Of a DNA stretch of 39,605 nucleotides, positions 16,450 to 24,300 are shown in pieces. The DNA comes from Leptolyngbya sp. DLM2.Bin27 (GTDB lineage: Bacteria; Cyanobacteriota; Cyanobacteriia; Phormidesmidales; Phormidesmidaceae), in contig RECJ01000197.1 in NCBI GenBank assembly GCA_007694115.1, positions 1-39,605 of the forward strand. Direction: 5' to 3'. A program made the translations under genes and the position numbers. The notes under the pieces are model-generated. The model was given only the letters and a program-made list of their open reading frames with translations, was not told the origin of the DNA and did no database searches. Position 1 is the first letter of the stretch; every line of letters starts with the position of its first letter.

Positions 16450-16875
16450 ATGATGGGGATGTGGACGGATAGGTTGACGAACTCTTGGGCCGAGGGGGTG
16501 CAGTCGGTACTGCTGGGGCCAGTGCAGAGCTGGCTGGCGGCACATCCGCTGGTGGGCTGGCTGGTGGCGCATCCCCTGTGGACGCTGGGGTTGGCGCTGG
16601 TGGCGCTGCTGCTGTTTGCGGGGTTGTGGAGTGCGATCGCACGCCTGACCGAGGGCTTTTGGCTGTCGCTGGTGAAGCTGCCCTTTCAGCTCAGCGGCTG
16701 GATCTTTGCGGCGGTGTCGGGGCTGCTGGTGCGACGCTGGGCAAAGCCGACTGCGGTGGTGGCCGAGGCCGACCGCGTGAGCGAAATCATCGGTCGCCTG
16801 GAGACACTGCAAACGGAGCAGGAGAGTTTGCTGGAGGAGATGAGGACGCTGTTGGAGAAGCGGGGTAAGGGGTGA
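16450..16875 (+). CDS. Small membrane protein with C-terminal coiled coil
   Basis: An unrecognised protein of about 141 residues. Two hydrophobic stretches are visible, one around LWTLGLALVALLLFAGLW and one around FQLSGWIFAAVSGLL, separated by a basic/aromatic loop. The last 40 residues (SEIIGRLETLQTEQESLLEE) are charged and heptad-like, predicting a short coiled coil facing the cytoplasm. It starts 43 bases after the PP2C gene and ends 3 bases before the YdcF gene, so it is probably the middle gene of an operon. Start choice is uncertain: ATGs lie at 16450, 16453 and 16459, and a GTG at 16417 would extend it. Confidence 0.75.
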   Translation: MMGMWTDRLTNSWAEGVQSVLLGPVQSWLAAHPLVGWLVAHPLWTLGLALVALLLFAGLWSAIARLTEGFWLSLVKLPFQLSGWIFAAVSGLLVRRWAKPTAVVAEADRVSEIIGRLETLQTEQESLLEEMRTLLEKRGKG

Positions 16876-16878
16876 GGG

Positions 16879-17667
16879 GTGTTTTTATTTTTGTCGAAGC
16901 TGTTGCCGCTGCTGATCTATCCGCTGGGGCTGGCCTGGGTGCTGTTGGTAGTGGCGCTGGTGTCGATCAAGCGGCGGCCTCGGCGGGCGACGGGGGCGAT
17001 CGCCCTGGCGCTGGTGCTGCTCTTAGTCAGCAGCAATGACTGGGTGGCGACGGGGGTGATGCGATCGCTAGAGTGGCGCTACCCAAACAGCCTAGATCTG
17101 CCCCAGGCAGAGGCAATTGTGGTGCTGGGCGGGGCGATTCGGCCCCAGCTGCCGCCGCGCCCGTGGATTGAGGTGGCCGAGGCGGGCGATCGGGTGCTGC
17201 ACGGGGCGCGGCTGTACCTGGCGGGCAAAGCGCCGCTGCTGGTGTTGAGCGGCGGGCGCATTACCTGGGGCCAGGGGCAGACCCGCTCTGAGGCAGCCGA
17301 TATGGCCGAGCTGGCCGAGGCGTTGGGGGTGCCCGCTAGCGCCATCCTGCTGGAGCCAGACTCGCTCAACACCTTTGAGAATGCGGCCAATACTCGGGCG
17401 CTGCTGGCAGCGCGGGGGATTGATCAAATCTTGCTGGTGACTTCGGCCCTGCACATGCCCCGCTCCCTGGCCATTTTCACCAAGCAGGGGTTTGAGGCCA
17501 CCCCAGCCCCCACCGACTTTCACGTGGTGAGCAGCCCCGCTGATCGCCCCACCTGGCAGGGCCGCACCCTGAGTCTGCTGCCCCAAACCGAAAGCCTGCA
17601 CAACCTCACCCTCGCCCTAAAAGAATACCTGGGCATCGTGATTTACTGGCTGCGGGGCTGGCTGTAG
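16879..17667 (+). CDS. YdcF family (DUF218/ElyC/SanA-like) protein
   Basis: A member of the DUF218/YdcF family, which includes E. coli SanA and ElyC, envelope proteins linked to cell-wall integrity; the biochemical reaction is not established. Two N-terminal hydrophobic segments (residues 3-27 and about 40-58) anchor it. The DUF218 domain follows with AIVVLGGAI, a LVLSGGR glycine loop, EAADMAELAEALGVPASAILLE, the SLNTFENA motif and the LVTSALHMPRS motif, all hallmarks of the family. The GTG start at 16879 has a purine-rich ribosome site (AAGGGGTGAGG) overlapping the end of the preceding gene, which supports translational coupling. The C-terminus ends in a hydrophobic segment. Confidence 0.9.
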   Translation: MFLFLSKLLPLLIYPLGLAWVLLVVALVSIKRRPRRATGAIALALVLLLVSSNDWVATGVMRSLEWRYPNSLDLPQAEAIVVLGGAIRPQLPPRPWIEVAEAGDRVLHGARLYLAGKAPLLVLSGGRITWGQGQTRSEAADMAELAEALGVPASAILLEPDSLNTFENAANTRALLAARGIDQILLVTSALHMPRSLAIFTKQGFEATPAPTDFHVVSSPADRPTWQGRTLSLLPQTESLHNLTLALKEYLGIVIYWLRGWL

Positions 17668-17770
17668 ACGGCTATGGCCAGATGGTGATTTCTGCCGCTG
17701 GGTAGGTGTCGATCGAGCTGGAAAATGGTAACGTTTGGCTGCTTGCTCCGTTGGTATTGTGGCTCTTTTG

Positions 17771-19072
17771 ATGTCTTATTTAGCTCCCCCTTTGCTTCAC
17801 CAGCAAACCTACTCCCTCGACCACGCCGCCTGGGTTGATCTGCTGGCCACCACCGAAAACCTGCTGATCATCCAAGATCTCGATGGGGTGTGCATGGGGC
17901 TGGTCAAAGACCCCCTCGACCGGGTGATCGAGCTAGGCTACCTTGAGGCGACCCAGAGCTTTGACGGCCATTTTTATGTGCTCACCAATGGCGAGCACAC
18001 GGGCAAGCGCGGGGTCAATGGCATCATTGAGCGCGCCCTGGGGGGAGCCCCGCTGGCTGAGGCCGGGCGCTACTACCTGCCGGGGTTAGCGGCGGGGGGC
18101 GTGCAGTGGCAGACCCGCGACGGCCAGATCTCCCATCCGGGGGTCAGCGAGGCAGAGCTGGCGTTTTTGGCGGCGGTGCCCCAAAAGATGGGCGACCAGC
18201 TGCGGCAGTTTTGGCGGCGACGGCTGAGGGATGTGGGGGAACTATTGAGTGAGTCAGAGCTAGATCAGGCGATTCAGGCGACGGTTTTAGACAACCTTGC
18301 CTCGCCGACGGCGAACCTAAATACCTTTCACCATCTGCTGCACCATCACCGGGAGCTGTATACCGACCTTCAGTATGCAATGCAGACGCTGATGGCGGAT
18401 TTGCTGCGCGATGCCGCCCGCCAGGGGCTAGAGGGCTCGTTTTTTGTGCACTATGCCCCCAACCACGGGCGCGGCCCCGACGGCAAAGAGATCATTTGGT
18501 TTGGCCAGGGCGATGAGTCGGGCACCACCGACTTTCAGTTTATGCTGCGGGGGGCGATCAAAGAGGCGGGGGTGCTGGCTCTCCTAAACCGCTACTATGC
18601 CGAGAGAACCGGAGAATTTCCCCTGGGTCAAGACTTTAGCGTGCGCCAGGCTCCCCACAGCCACGCCGACCTGCTAGCGCTGGTGGAGCAAAACTTTGAC
18701 CCGGCGCTGATGCCCACCCTGGTGGGCGTGGGCGATACGGTGACCAGCGTGGTGGTGACCGAAGCGGGTCAGCCGGTGGCCAAGCGGGGGGGCAGCGATC
18801 GCAACTTTCTGCATCTGATCCAAACCATCGGTCAGCGGTTTGACCGGGGCAATGTGGTCACCTACATCGACAGCAGCGGCGGCGAACTCAAAAACCGCAA
18901 AGCCCTAAAACTAGAGCAGCGCAACGGCACCCCCGTCGTCACCGCAGGCCCCGGCGATGCTCGCGACGGCGACGATCCGCTGGTGCTGAATGTGGTCTTT
19001 CCCGGTGGCTATCGGCAGTACTGTGAGGCCTTTGAAACCGCAGCGGCCCGCCGCAATCACCTTCAGAAATAA
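17771..19072 (+). CDS. stpA: Glucosylglycerol-3-phosphate phosphatase
   Basis: Dephosphorylates glucosylglycerol phosphate to glucosylglycerol, the main compatible solute of moderately salt-tolerant cyanobacteria. The sequence closely follows Synechocystis StpA as I know it: LHQQTYSLDH near the start, LLIIQDLDGVCM with the HAD-type aspartates, FYVLTNGEHTGKRGV, YLPGLAAGGVQW, SPTANLNT, FFVHYAPNHGR, GTTDFQFMLRG, KEAGVLALLNRYY, IGQRFDRGNVVTYIDSS and LNVVFPGGYRQY. The 433-residue length from the ATG at 17771 matches the family; a TTG at 17735 would add 12 hydrophobic residues not expected there. Glucosylglycerol-phosphate synthase is not in the window. A ROK sugar kinase follows 84 bases downstream. 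Confidence 0.95.
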   Translation: MSYLAPPLLHQQTYSLDHAAWVDLLATTENLLIIQDLDGVCMGLVKDPLDRVIELGYLEATQSFDGHFYVLTNGEHTGKRGVNGIIERALGGAPLAEAGRYYLPGLAAGGVQWQTRDGQISHPGVSEAELAFLAAVPQKMGDQLRQFWRRRLRDVGELLSESELDQAIQATVLDNLASPTANLNTFHHLLHHHRELYTDLQYAMQTLMADLLRDAARQGLEGSFFVHYAPNHGRGPDGKEIIWFGQGDESGTTDFQFMLRGAIKEAGVLALLNRYYAERTGEFPLGQDFSVRQAPHSHADLLALVEQNFDPALMPTLVGVGDTVTSVVVTEAGQPVAKRGGSDRNFLHLIQTIGQRFDRGNVVTYIDSSGGELKNRKALKLEQRNGTPVVTAGPGDARDGDDPLVLNVVFPGGYRQYCEAFETAAARRNHLQK

Positions 19073-19104
19073 TCCCCAGAAAGAACCCCCAGAAAGAACC
19101 CCCA
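19073..19104. repeat. Short 13-bp tandem repeat
   Basis: CCCCAGAAAGAAC occurs twice in tandem plus a partial third unit (CCCCAGA) between stpA and the ROK kinase gene. Confidence 0.8.
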
Positions 19105-19156
19105 GACAATCTGAGACAATACCCTGGCAGATAATTCAAACGGCTAGGGGACAACC

Positions 19157-20056
19157 ATGGGCACAGCGGCACAGCAGGTGATCGGCGTCGATCTGGGCGG
19201 TACAGCCATTAAGCTAGGGCGCTTTACCCAGGCAGGGGAGTGCCTGGCCAACCTGACGGTACCCACCCCCCAGCCCTCAACCCCAGCGGCGGTAATGGCG
19301 GCGACGGCGGCGGCGATCGCCACCCTCGACCCCGACCGCGAAGCCGCTGCCATTGGCATCGGCACCCCCGGCCCCGCCGACGCGGCGGGCCGCATTGCCC
19401 GAGTCGCCATCAACCTAGCCGGGTGGACTGACGTGCCCGTCGCCGACTGGCTCGAAGCGCAGACCGGTCGCCCCGTCGCCGTGGCCAACGACGCCAACTG
19501 TGCCGGGCTAGGCGAAGCCTGGCTCGGGGCCGGGCGCAGCTTTAAAGACGTGCTCACCCTCACCCTGGGCACCGGGGTCGGCGGCGCAATTATTCTCGAC
19601 GGCAAATTGTTTGTCGGTCGCCACGGCACCGCCGGAGAGCTGGGCCTGATCACTCTCAACCCCGAGGGGCCACCCTGCAACAGCGGCAACCGAGGCTCCC
19701 TAGAGCAGCACTGCTCGGTGCAGGCGGTGGTGCGCGAGACGGGGTTGACCCCGGCGGCGCTGTTTGACCAGGCGAAGGCGGGGGATGAGAGTGCGATCGC
19801 ATTCTGGAAGACCTACGGTCGCTGGCTGGGGGCGGGCCTTGCCAGCCTGGTCTATGTGTTGACCCCCGAGGCGGTGATTCTGGGTGGCGGCATTAGCGCC
19901 GCCGCCGACTTGTTTTTGCCGACTACCTTGGCCGAGCTAGAGACCCGCGTGCTGCCTAGCTCCCGCGAGGGTATGCAGGTGCTGGTGGCCGAGCTGGGTA
20001 ACCAGGCGGGCATCGCTGGCGCTGCTCGTCTGGCGCTGCAACGGTATGGCTGGTAG
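19157..20056 (+). CDS. ROK family sugar kinase (glucokinase-like)
   Basis: A 299-residue ROK-family sugar kinase, probably phosphorylating glucose or a related hexose. The N-terminal phosphate-binding motif is GVDLGGTAIKLG, the catalytic aspartate lies in VANDANCAG, the second phosphate loop is TLGTGVGGAII, and the sugar-binding HGTAGELGL is intact. The zinc motif, normally CxCGxxGCxE, is altered here to CNSGNRGSLEQHC, so the usual cysteine set is incomplete; this form seems usual for the cyanobacterial members I know. A C-terminal adenine-binding loop (VILGGGISAA) is present. It follows stpA on the same strand, which may tie it to sugar flow into or out of compatible-solute metabolism; this is inference. 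Confidence 0.9.
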   Translation: MGTAAQQVIGVDLGGTAIKLGRFTQAGECLANLTVPTPQPSTPAAVMAATAAAIATLDPDREAAAIGIGTPGPADAAGRIARVAINLAGWTDVPVADWLEAQTGRPVAVANDANCAGLGEAWLGAGRSFKDVLTLTLGTGVGGAIILDGKLFVGRHGTAGELGLITLNPEGPPCNSGNRGSLEQHCSVQAVVRETGLTPAALFDQAKAGDESAIAFWKTYGRWLGAGLASLVYVLTPEAVILGGGISAAADLFLPTTLAELETRVLPSSREGMQVLVAELGNQAGIAGAARLALQRYGW

Positions 20057-20416
20057 GGGAAGGCAGGGGGGTGAAGGCAGAGGGATGAAGGATGAAGGCA
20101 GAAGGCAGAAGGCAGAAGGCAGAAGGATGAAGGATGAAGGCAGAGGGATGAAGGCAGAAGGATGAAGGGGCAGGAAGGGGATTCTCGGTGTTTAGGGACT
20201 ATGCCTTGCGGGCATAGGGGGGCTATGTCTGCTTTCGACTCCTGGGGCGCGGGGGCTGAGGGCTAGCGGTAGGGCTCAAGTCTAGCCATGGGATGACTTT
20301 TGTTTATGGCTAATGGGCGAGGTGGGCAAACGCTTTATTTGTCATTCTGATTACAGGTGAGCAATGGCGTTTGCCGTTGCCCTTACCTGTTGCAATCCTC
20401 ACTGGAGGAAAAATCT
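20057..20416. repeat. Purine-rich heptamer-like repeat and leader of the stress-protein gene
   Basis: Bases 20059-20180 are almost pure purine on the plus strand and consist of 7-base units alternating GAAGGCA and GAAGGAT-like forms (for example four GAAGGCA units in a row near 20094-20121). This fits the STRR heptamer repeats known from cyanobacteria. The rest (20181-20416) holds the promoter and leader of the following gene; no other gene is seen. Confidence 0.75.
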
Positions 20417-21016
20417 ATGCGAACGACTGACAACCAATTCAATCAACATCGCCGTGCGGTGGGCCTATTTTCGACTCGGCCAGAGGCTGAGCAGGCCATG
20501 CACCGTCTCCGCGATTCTGGCTTTAATATGGATCGCATTTCTGTGATCGCTAAGGCGGGCAAAGGCCTGAGAGATATCACCACCGAGCAAAAATACGACC
20601 CCAGCAAGTCTAAGGAAGAACAGGCCCAGGGTGGCGCTGGTGCTGGTGCAACTGCTGGTGCTGTAACTGGTGGTGCCATGGGTCTGATCGGTAGCCTAGG
20701 CGTGTTGGCTATTCCGGGCGTGGGGCCAGTGGCAGAAGTCGGCCTTCTGTTGGCCAATACGCTGCTGGGTAGCGGTATTGGTGCAGCCGGCGGTGGTCTG
20801 CTGGGTGCGCTGATCGGCTGGGGTATCCCCGAAGACCGCGCCAACTATTACAACGACCGGGTTAATAACAACCATGAGTATCTGGTGCTGGTAGAAGGTA
20901 CTGAGCAAGATATTCGAGCGGCTGAGCTGGTGCTGCGTGAAAACGGTATCCGCGACTGGGATATCTTTACTTCGACTGCTTCGACAACGTCTCCGACCTA
21001 TGCGGGTAGCCGATAA
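20417..21016 (+). CDS. General-stress (YflT-type) domain protein with glycine-zipper core
   Basis: A 199-residue protein with a small alpha/beta domain at the N-terminus (RRAVGLFSTRPEAEQAMHRL, then ISVIAKAG), similar to general stress protein 17M/YflT domains. A long Gly/Ala-rich hydrophobic middle follows (about residues 72-140, with GAGAGATAGAVTGGAMG and GIGAAGGGLLGALIG), a glycine-zipper type membrane-inserting region. The C-terminal part (EYLVLVEGTEQDIRAAELVL) repeats the ferredoxin-like half. Proteins of this design are common in cyanobacteria and other bacteria and are tied to stress, but the molecular role is unknown. The ATG at 20417 has a strong ribosome site (GGAGG, 20404-20408). 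An intrinsic terminator follows. Confidence 0.85.
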   Translation: MRTTDNQFNQHRRAVGLFSTRPEAEQAMHRLRDSGFNMDRISVIAKAGKGLRDITTEQKYDPSKSKEEQAQGGAGAGATAGAVTGGAMGLIGSLGVLAIPGVGPVAEVGLLLANTLLGSGIGAAGGGLLGALIGWGIPEDRANYYNDRVNNNHEYLVLVEGTEQDIRAAELVLRENGIRDWDIFTSTASTTSPTYAGSR

Positions 21017-21045
21017 AACCAGTCGTTAGGCTTTGGCTTAACTTT

Positions 21046-21075
21046 GAGGGCACAGCTCAGCTGTGCCCTCTTTTT
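21046..21075 (+). terminator. Intrinsic terminator of the stress-protein gene
   Basis: GAGGGCACAGCT and AGCTGTGCCCTC form a near-continuous GC-rich stem directly followed by TTTTT, 30 bases after the stop codon. Confidence 0.92.
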
Positions 21076-21104
21076 GTGGATCTTGGTAGGGTGGGCGGTT
21101 TAAG

Positions 21105-21138
21105 CAGCAGGGCACATAGCGGTGCGCCCCTACGGGTT
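21105..21138. repeat. Dispersed GGGCAC/GTGCGCCC palindrome
   Basis: GGGCACATAGCGGTGCGCCC followed by CTACGGG forms an imperfect hairpin. Related pieces occur at 4850 (GGTGCGCCCCTC) and 9457. Such GTAGGGGCGC-type elements are widespread between cyanobacterial genes. Confidence 0.5.
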
Positions 21139-21279
21139 GGCTGATTGCCAATCGGGGGGATGGAATTCGGATTTGGTATAAAACCACATAGTTGCTGGTT
21201 GGGTGCGGGTATCGCTAGTCTGCGCTTCGGCAGTCGGGCGAGCGTTAAGATGAGGCTAGTTCAAACTGGCGATTTTGCC

Positions 21280-21855
21280 ATGGCTCAATCGATTCTCAAA
21301 ATGCCTGCGACGGCAGGGTTTACCTCTGATCAGTTCTACGATCTGTGCCGGGCAAATCCAGATTGGAAGCTTGAGCGAACGGCCTACGGAGATTTGGTGG
21401 TGATGGCCCCAACGGGTGGTGAGACTGGGGCACGCAATGCCAATCTGCTGATTCGCCTCGGTGTTTGGAATGAGCAATCTCAGCTAGGCATTGTGTTTGA
21501 TTCATCCACGGGGTTTCACTTGCCGAATGGGGCCGATCGCTCGCCCGATGTGGCCTGGGTAAGGCGAGAGCGGTGGCAGGCCCTAACGACTCAACAGCGG
21601 GAGAAGTTTCCTCCCCTCGCGCCCGATTTTGTGATGGAGCTGATGTCGCCCAGCGATAACTTGGCCGAGGCCCAAGCCAAAATGCAAGAATATATGGAGA
21701 ATGGTGTGCAGCTCGGATGGTTGTTTGACCGGGTGGCTAAGCAGGTGGAGGTCTATTGCCCTGCCCAGCCAATGGAAGTTTTGCAGCAGCCGAGTCAACT
21801 CTTGGGTAGCCCTGTCTTGCCCGGTTTTACCCTCAGCCTAGATGGGTTTTGGTAA
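21280..21855 (+). CDS. Uma2 family endonuclease (DUF820)
   Basis: A 191-residue member of the Uma2/DUF820 family, a PD-(D/E)XK nuclease-like group greatly expanded in filamentous cyanobacteria; the biological targets are not known. The family pattern is visible: TSDQFYDLCRANPDWKLERT, the glycine turn MAPTGGETG, the aspartate strand ADRSPDVAWVRRERW, and the acidic strand PDFVMELMSPSDNLAEAQAK with the following lysine and YMENGVQLGWLFD. The ATG at 21280 gives the usual family start; an earlier in-frame ATG at 21250 is less likely. It stands alone between repeats and converges with the amidase gene. Confidence 0.88.
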   Translation: MAQSILKMPATAGFTSDQFYDLCRANPDWKLERTAYGDLVVMAPTGGETGARNANLLIRLGVWNEQSQLGIVFDSSTGFHLPNGADRSPDVAWVRRERWQALTTQQREKFPPLAPDFVMELMSPSDNLAEAQAKMQEYMENGVQLGWLFDRVAKQVEVYCPAQPMEVLQQPSQLLGSPVLPGFTLSLDGFW

Positions 21856-22250
21856 ATCAGCGGTAAGCTTACCGTTAGAGGCTTGGGGCACTGGCTGAAG
21901 GACTTTAGAAGCCAGAGGTTGCCAGTCGATCAGGTGCGCGTAAGGGCTAGCTGGCAATCGCTGAAGAGCGTAGGGTAGGTGGTTAAGGAGTTGTTGGGTT
22001 TCCTTCGTCAACCCAACCTACGGGCTAAATTTGTAGGTTGGGTGGTGCAACCGCAGAACCCAACAAGGCTTACTGCTGTTGGATCTCACTGCGTTTTACA
22101 CAACCTATGGGCATTAAAATGTTGCACACAGTGATTCGCATTCTCCGAATACACGGCTTGCCACTGCGTTTTCTCGGCTCAATTGTGATGATGTCTTGTT
22201 AGTTCATAACGCAATAGTTGGTAATATTTTCGCTAGTGTCCATTGTATCG
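21856..22250. other. Intergenic region with a REP-like palindrome
   Basis: No gene is seen between the convergent Uma2 and amidase genes. The main structure is the GTAGGTTGGGT inverted-repeat element at 21991-22066. To its right the base composition becomes AT-richer and stays so through the amidase gene. Confidence 0.6.
21991..22066. repeat. REP-like inverted repeat (GTTGGGTT / AACCCAAC)
   Basis: GTTGGGTT (21993-22000) pairs with AACCCAAC (22010-22017) as a small hairpin. ACCCAACCTAC (22011-22021) is also a perfect inverted copy of GTAGGTTGGGT (22033-22043). A further AACCCAACA follows at 22057. Such 'GTAGGTTGGGT...AACCCAAC' elements are widely dispersed in cyanobacterial genomes. Confidence 0.75.
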
Positions 22251-23729
22251 TCAATAATCAGGAGGGCGTTGGAATTGACCAACTATCCGATCAATTTCCT
22301 GAGCGATCACCAGCAATTCTATATCTTGCCAACGCTTCCCTACTATCTGCATTCCAATTGGCAAGCCGTCTTGAGTTTGTCCAATAGGGAGAACAACTGC
22401 TGGATGCCCCGTGAGATTAAATGGTACGACATAAGCACCTGATGCCATAGAATATGGCACGCTACAGTCATCTACTCGAATGGATGTACCGCGTTCCCGA
22501 TGCGTAAAAGCAGTAGTCATTGCGACAGGACATAGCCAAGCATCCCATTGGGCTAAGGCTTCATCCATTTCAGCAATTAAGCGATCGCGCTCCGTTAGTG
22601 TTTCAAAATAACCCTTCAGTGTTGGATTTAAGGAGATGGGCAAGCCAATGCTAGGAATATTTCCAAGCTTGCGAAAGTTGCGATCACCTTGCGTTCCATC
22701 TCGAAACAGAAAGGCTAAATTCTTCCAAATATCAGCCACCGTTAGAGATTGGGAGTAGATCAAATTGTAGGCTGCAAGCTTGTAGTAAGTTTTCCACGCT
22801 GCAGGAAAATCAAAATTGGGAACGTACTTCTCAATGGGAACTTCTGCCTGAGCCAGTTTTGTTGCCGCTGATTCCAGCGCCAATCTAATCTCTTCGGCAA
22901 CAGGATAGAGTGACCATTCATCTGCCCAGGCAATTCGACGATTTTGAAGAGGTTGACTCGTTGGACAATCTAGCGGAATAGGAGGAATTTCAGGCTGTCT
23001 TGGATCAGCCCCCGCAATCAGTTTCAGGCAAAGGCCTAAGTCTTCTACCGACCGAGCTAATCCACCAACCGTCAGCATTTGGCGCAAACCGCGAGGGGCA
23101 CCAGGAACTTCAGGAATGTGTCCCGTGGTGGGAACTCGACGGTCAGTAGGCTTAATGCCATAAATACCGCAGAAATGGGCAGGTTGACGAATTGATCCAC
23201 CAAAATCGGAACAGAGATCAAGCGCAGATAGCCCTGCTGCGATCGCTGCCGCACCTCCACTAGAAGTACCACCTGGCGTGTAGTTAAGATTCCAGGGATT
23301 ATTCACACGAGGAAACACATCGTTGAGTCCCTGATAACCGCCTGCTAGATCGCCCACATTCGTTTTTCCAAGCAAGATTGCACCCGCTGCACGAAGACGA
23401 CTTACGGCAGTTGCATCGTTTTGTGGAATGTAGTTTTTAAGCGACGCTGCTCCTGCTGTTGTTCGTAATCCAGACGTTTCAAATAAGTCTTTAATGGTAA
23501 TCGGAACGCCATGTAAAGCACCCCAATTTTCTCCTCGAAGTAAGGCTTCATCTGATTGCTTGGCTTGATTTCGAGCCTTGTCTTCATTCAATGTGCAAAC
23601 TGCATTTAGTTTAGAGTTATGCTTGGCAATTTGAGCAAGATGAGCATCAAGAACTTCAACCGCAGAAACTTGACGATTGCGGATCATCTGGGCAAGTTGA
23701 GAAGCTGTGGCAAAAACAGGCTCACTCAT
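22251..23729 (-). CDS. Amidase (amidase signature family)
   Basis: A 492-residue enzyme of the amidase-signature family, which hydrolyses amide bonds with a Ser-cisSer-Lys triad. The triad is visible: the lysine in PITIKDLFE, the cis-serine in TPGGTSSGGAAA and the nucleophile serine in DFGGSIRQPA. The substrate cannot be read from sequence; the C-terminal part matches neither GatA nor urea amidolyase in an obvious way. The start is taken at the ATG giving MSEPVFATASQLAQ; an earlier start 45 bases upstream would add a cysteine/asparagine-rich piece unlikely to be real. Base composition is clearly more AT-rich than neighbouring genes, and codon use is less GC-biased, which suggests horizontal transfer. 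No same-strand partner is seen. Confidence 0.92.
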   Translation of the reverse strand: MSEPVFATASQLAQMIRNRQVSAVEVLDAHLAQIAKHNSKLNAVCTLNEDKARNQAKQSDEALLRGENWGALHGVPITIKDLFETSGLRTTAGAASLKNYIPQNDATAVSRLRAAGAILLGKTNVGDLAGGYQGLNDVFPRVNNPWNLNYTPGGTSSGGAAAIAAGLSALDLCSDFGGSIRQPAHFCGIYGIKPTDRRVPTTGHIPEVPGAPRGLRQMLTVGGLARSVEDLGLCLKLIAGADPRQPEIPPIPLDCPTSQPLQNRRIAWADEWSLYPVAEEIRLALESAATKLAQAEVPIEKYVPNFDFPAAWKTYYKLAAYNLIYSQSLTVADIWKNLAFLFRDGTQGDRNFRKLGNIPSIGLPISLNPTLKGYFETLTERDRLIAEMDEALAQWDAWLCPVAMTTAFTHRERGTSIRVDDCSVPYSMASGAYVVPFNLTGHPAVVLPIGQTQDGLPIGMQIVGKRWQDIELLVIAQEIDRIVGQFQRPPDY

Positions 23730-23860
23730 AACGCTGTTGCAGTTGAAACAATTCTGATTTCTAAGTATTTGCAACCATCAACTTAATATCAAACGCCCGA
23801 CTGATATCCTTGACGTACTACCCTAACTGATAAACGAAGCCGCATAGCAACCTTAGTAGA

Positions 23861-24020
23861 GAGAAAGTTTCTGTATATTGCCCTTCTCAGAGTGGATAAG
23901 CAGAAACTTTCCGTACACCAACCTGACATGGGCAGATCACAAGATGCTTTCCGCATAATATTTCGATTTAGGGCGATCGCAAGAAACCTTCCGCATATCT
24001 CAATAAAGCTGGCCCAGCTA
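23861..24020. repeat. Degenerate tandem repeat with 40-bp period
   Basis: Four blocks begin exactly 40 bases apart (23861, 23901, 23941, 23981) and share the core AGAAAC/GCTTTCCGYATA: GAGAAAGTTTCTGTATATTG, CAGAAACTTTCCGTACACCA, AAGATGCTTTCCGCATAATA and AAGAAACCTTCCGCATATCT. Most of the intervening 20-base halves share a GGGC-GATC-C pattern. Blocks 1 and 2 also form an 11-bp inverted repeat (GAAAGTTTCTG at 23863-23873 against CAGAAACTTTC at 23901-23911). A weaker, out-of-phase copy lies near 23831. Confidence 0.65.
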
Positions 24021-24140
24021 ACCTCAGCGGCTACCCCCCATGCCAGAGCTGTCACGGAATCTTGACATATCGGCTAGCCAATACGGTTGGCCTTATGGCG
24101 TACCTCTAGTACATTAAGGCTGCGGGGAATGATTTCAGGC

Positions 24141-24174
24141 GGGAGCCTGAGGAGTGGCACCTCCTCAGGCTCCC
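24141..24174. other. Strong 14-bp hairpin, possible terminator or RNA element
   Basis: GGGAGCCTGAGGAG (24141-24154) pairs perfectly with CTCCTCAGGCTCCC (24161-24174) around a 6-base loop. No T-run follows on either strand. It lies 127 bases before the 79-aa gene, so it may be part of a structured leader or a small RNA. Confidence 0.6.
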
Positions 24175-24268
24175 TGATCATCCCAACTTAAGTAGGTAAG
24201 CTGCGATGACTGGACTCATTTTAGTTCTGGTCTCTTGCTTCACCACAACAAGGGATCTGAATAGTTCC

Positions 24269-24290
24269 CCGTTTTCCTAACCGAAAACGG
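24269..24290 (+). promoter_or_regulatory. RBS-overlapping hairpin before the 79-aa gene
   Basis: CCGTTTTC (24269-24276) pairs with GAAAACGG (24283-24290). The last two G bases belong to the GGAG ribosome site (24289-24292), 8 bases before the ATG, so folding would partly mask it. Confidence 0.5.
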
Positions 24291-24300
24291 AGATCACCCG

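Larger units (their letters stand above)
23730..24300. other. 571-base intergenic region with periodic repeat and hairpins
   Basis: Contains the 40-bp periodic repeat (23861-24020), a strong hairpin (24141-24174) and an RBS-proximal hairpin (24269-24290). A frame at 23789-24055 (minus) runs through the repeat and looks like no known protein, so I do not call it. Confidence 0.6.

Noticed and set aside
23861..24020. CRISPR array
   Set aside because: Repeats are degenerate, spacers are about 20 bases and share sequence, and no cas gene is present.
23789..24055. 88-aa frame through the 40-bp repeat
   Set aside because: The repeat period is not a multiple of 3, so the frame does not follow it; no recognisable domain.
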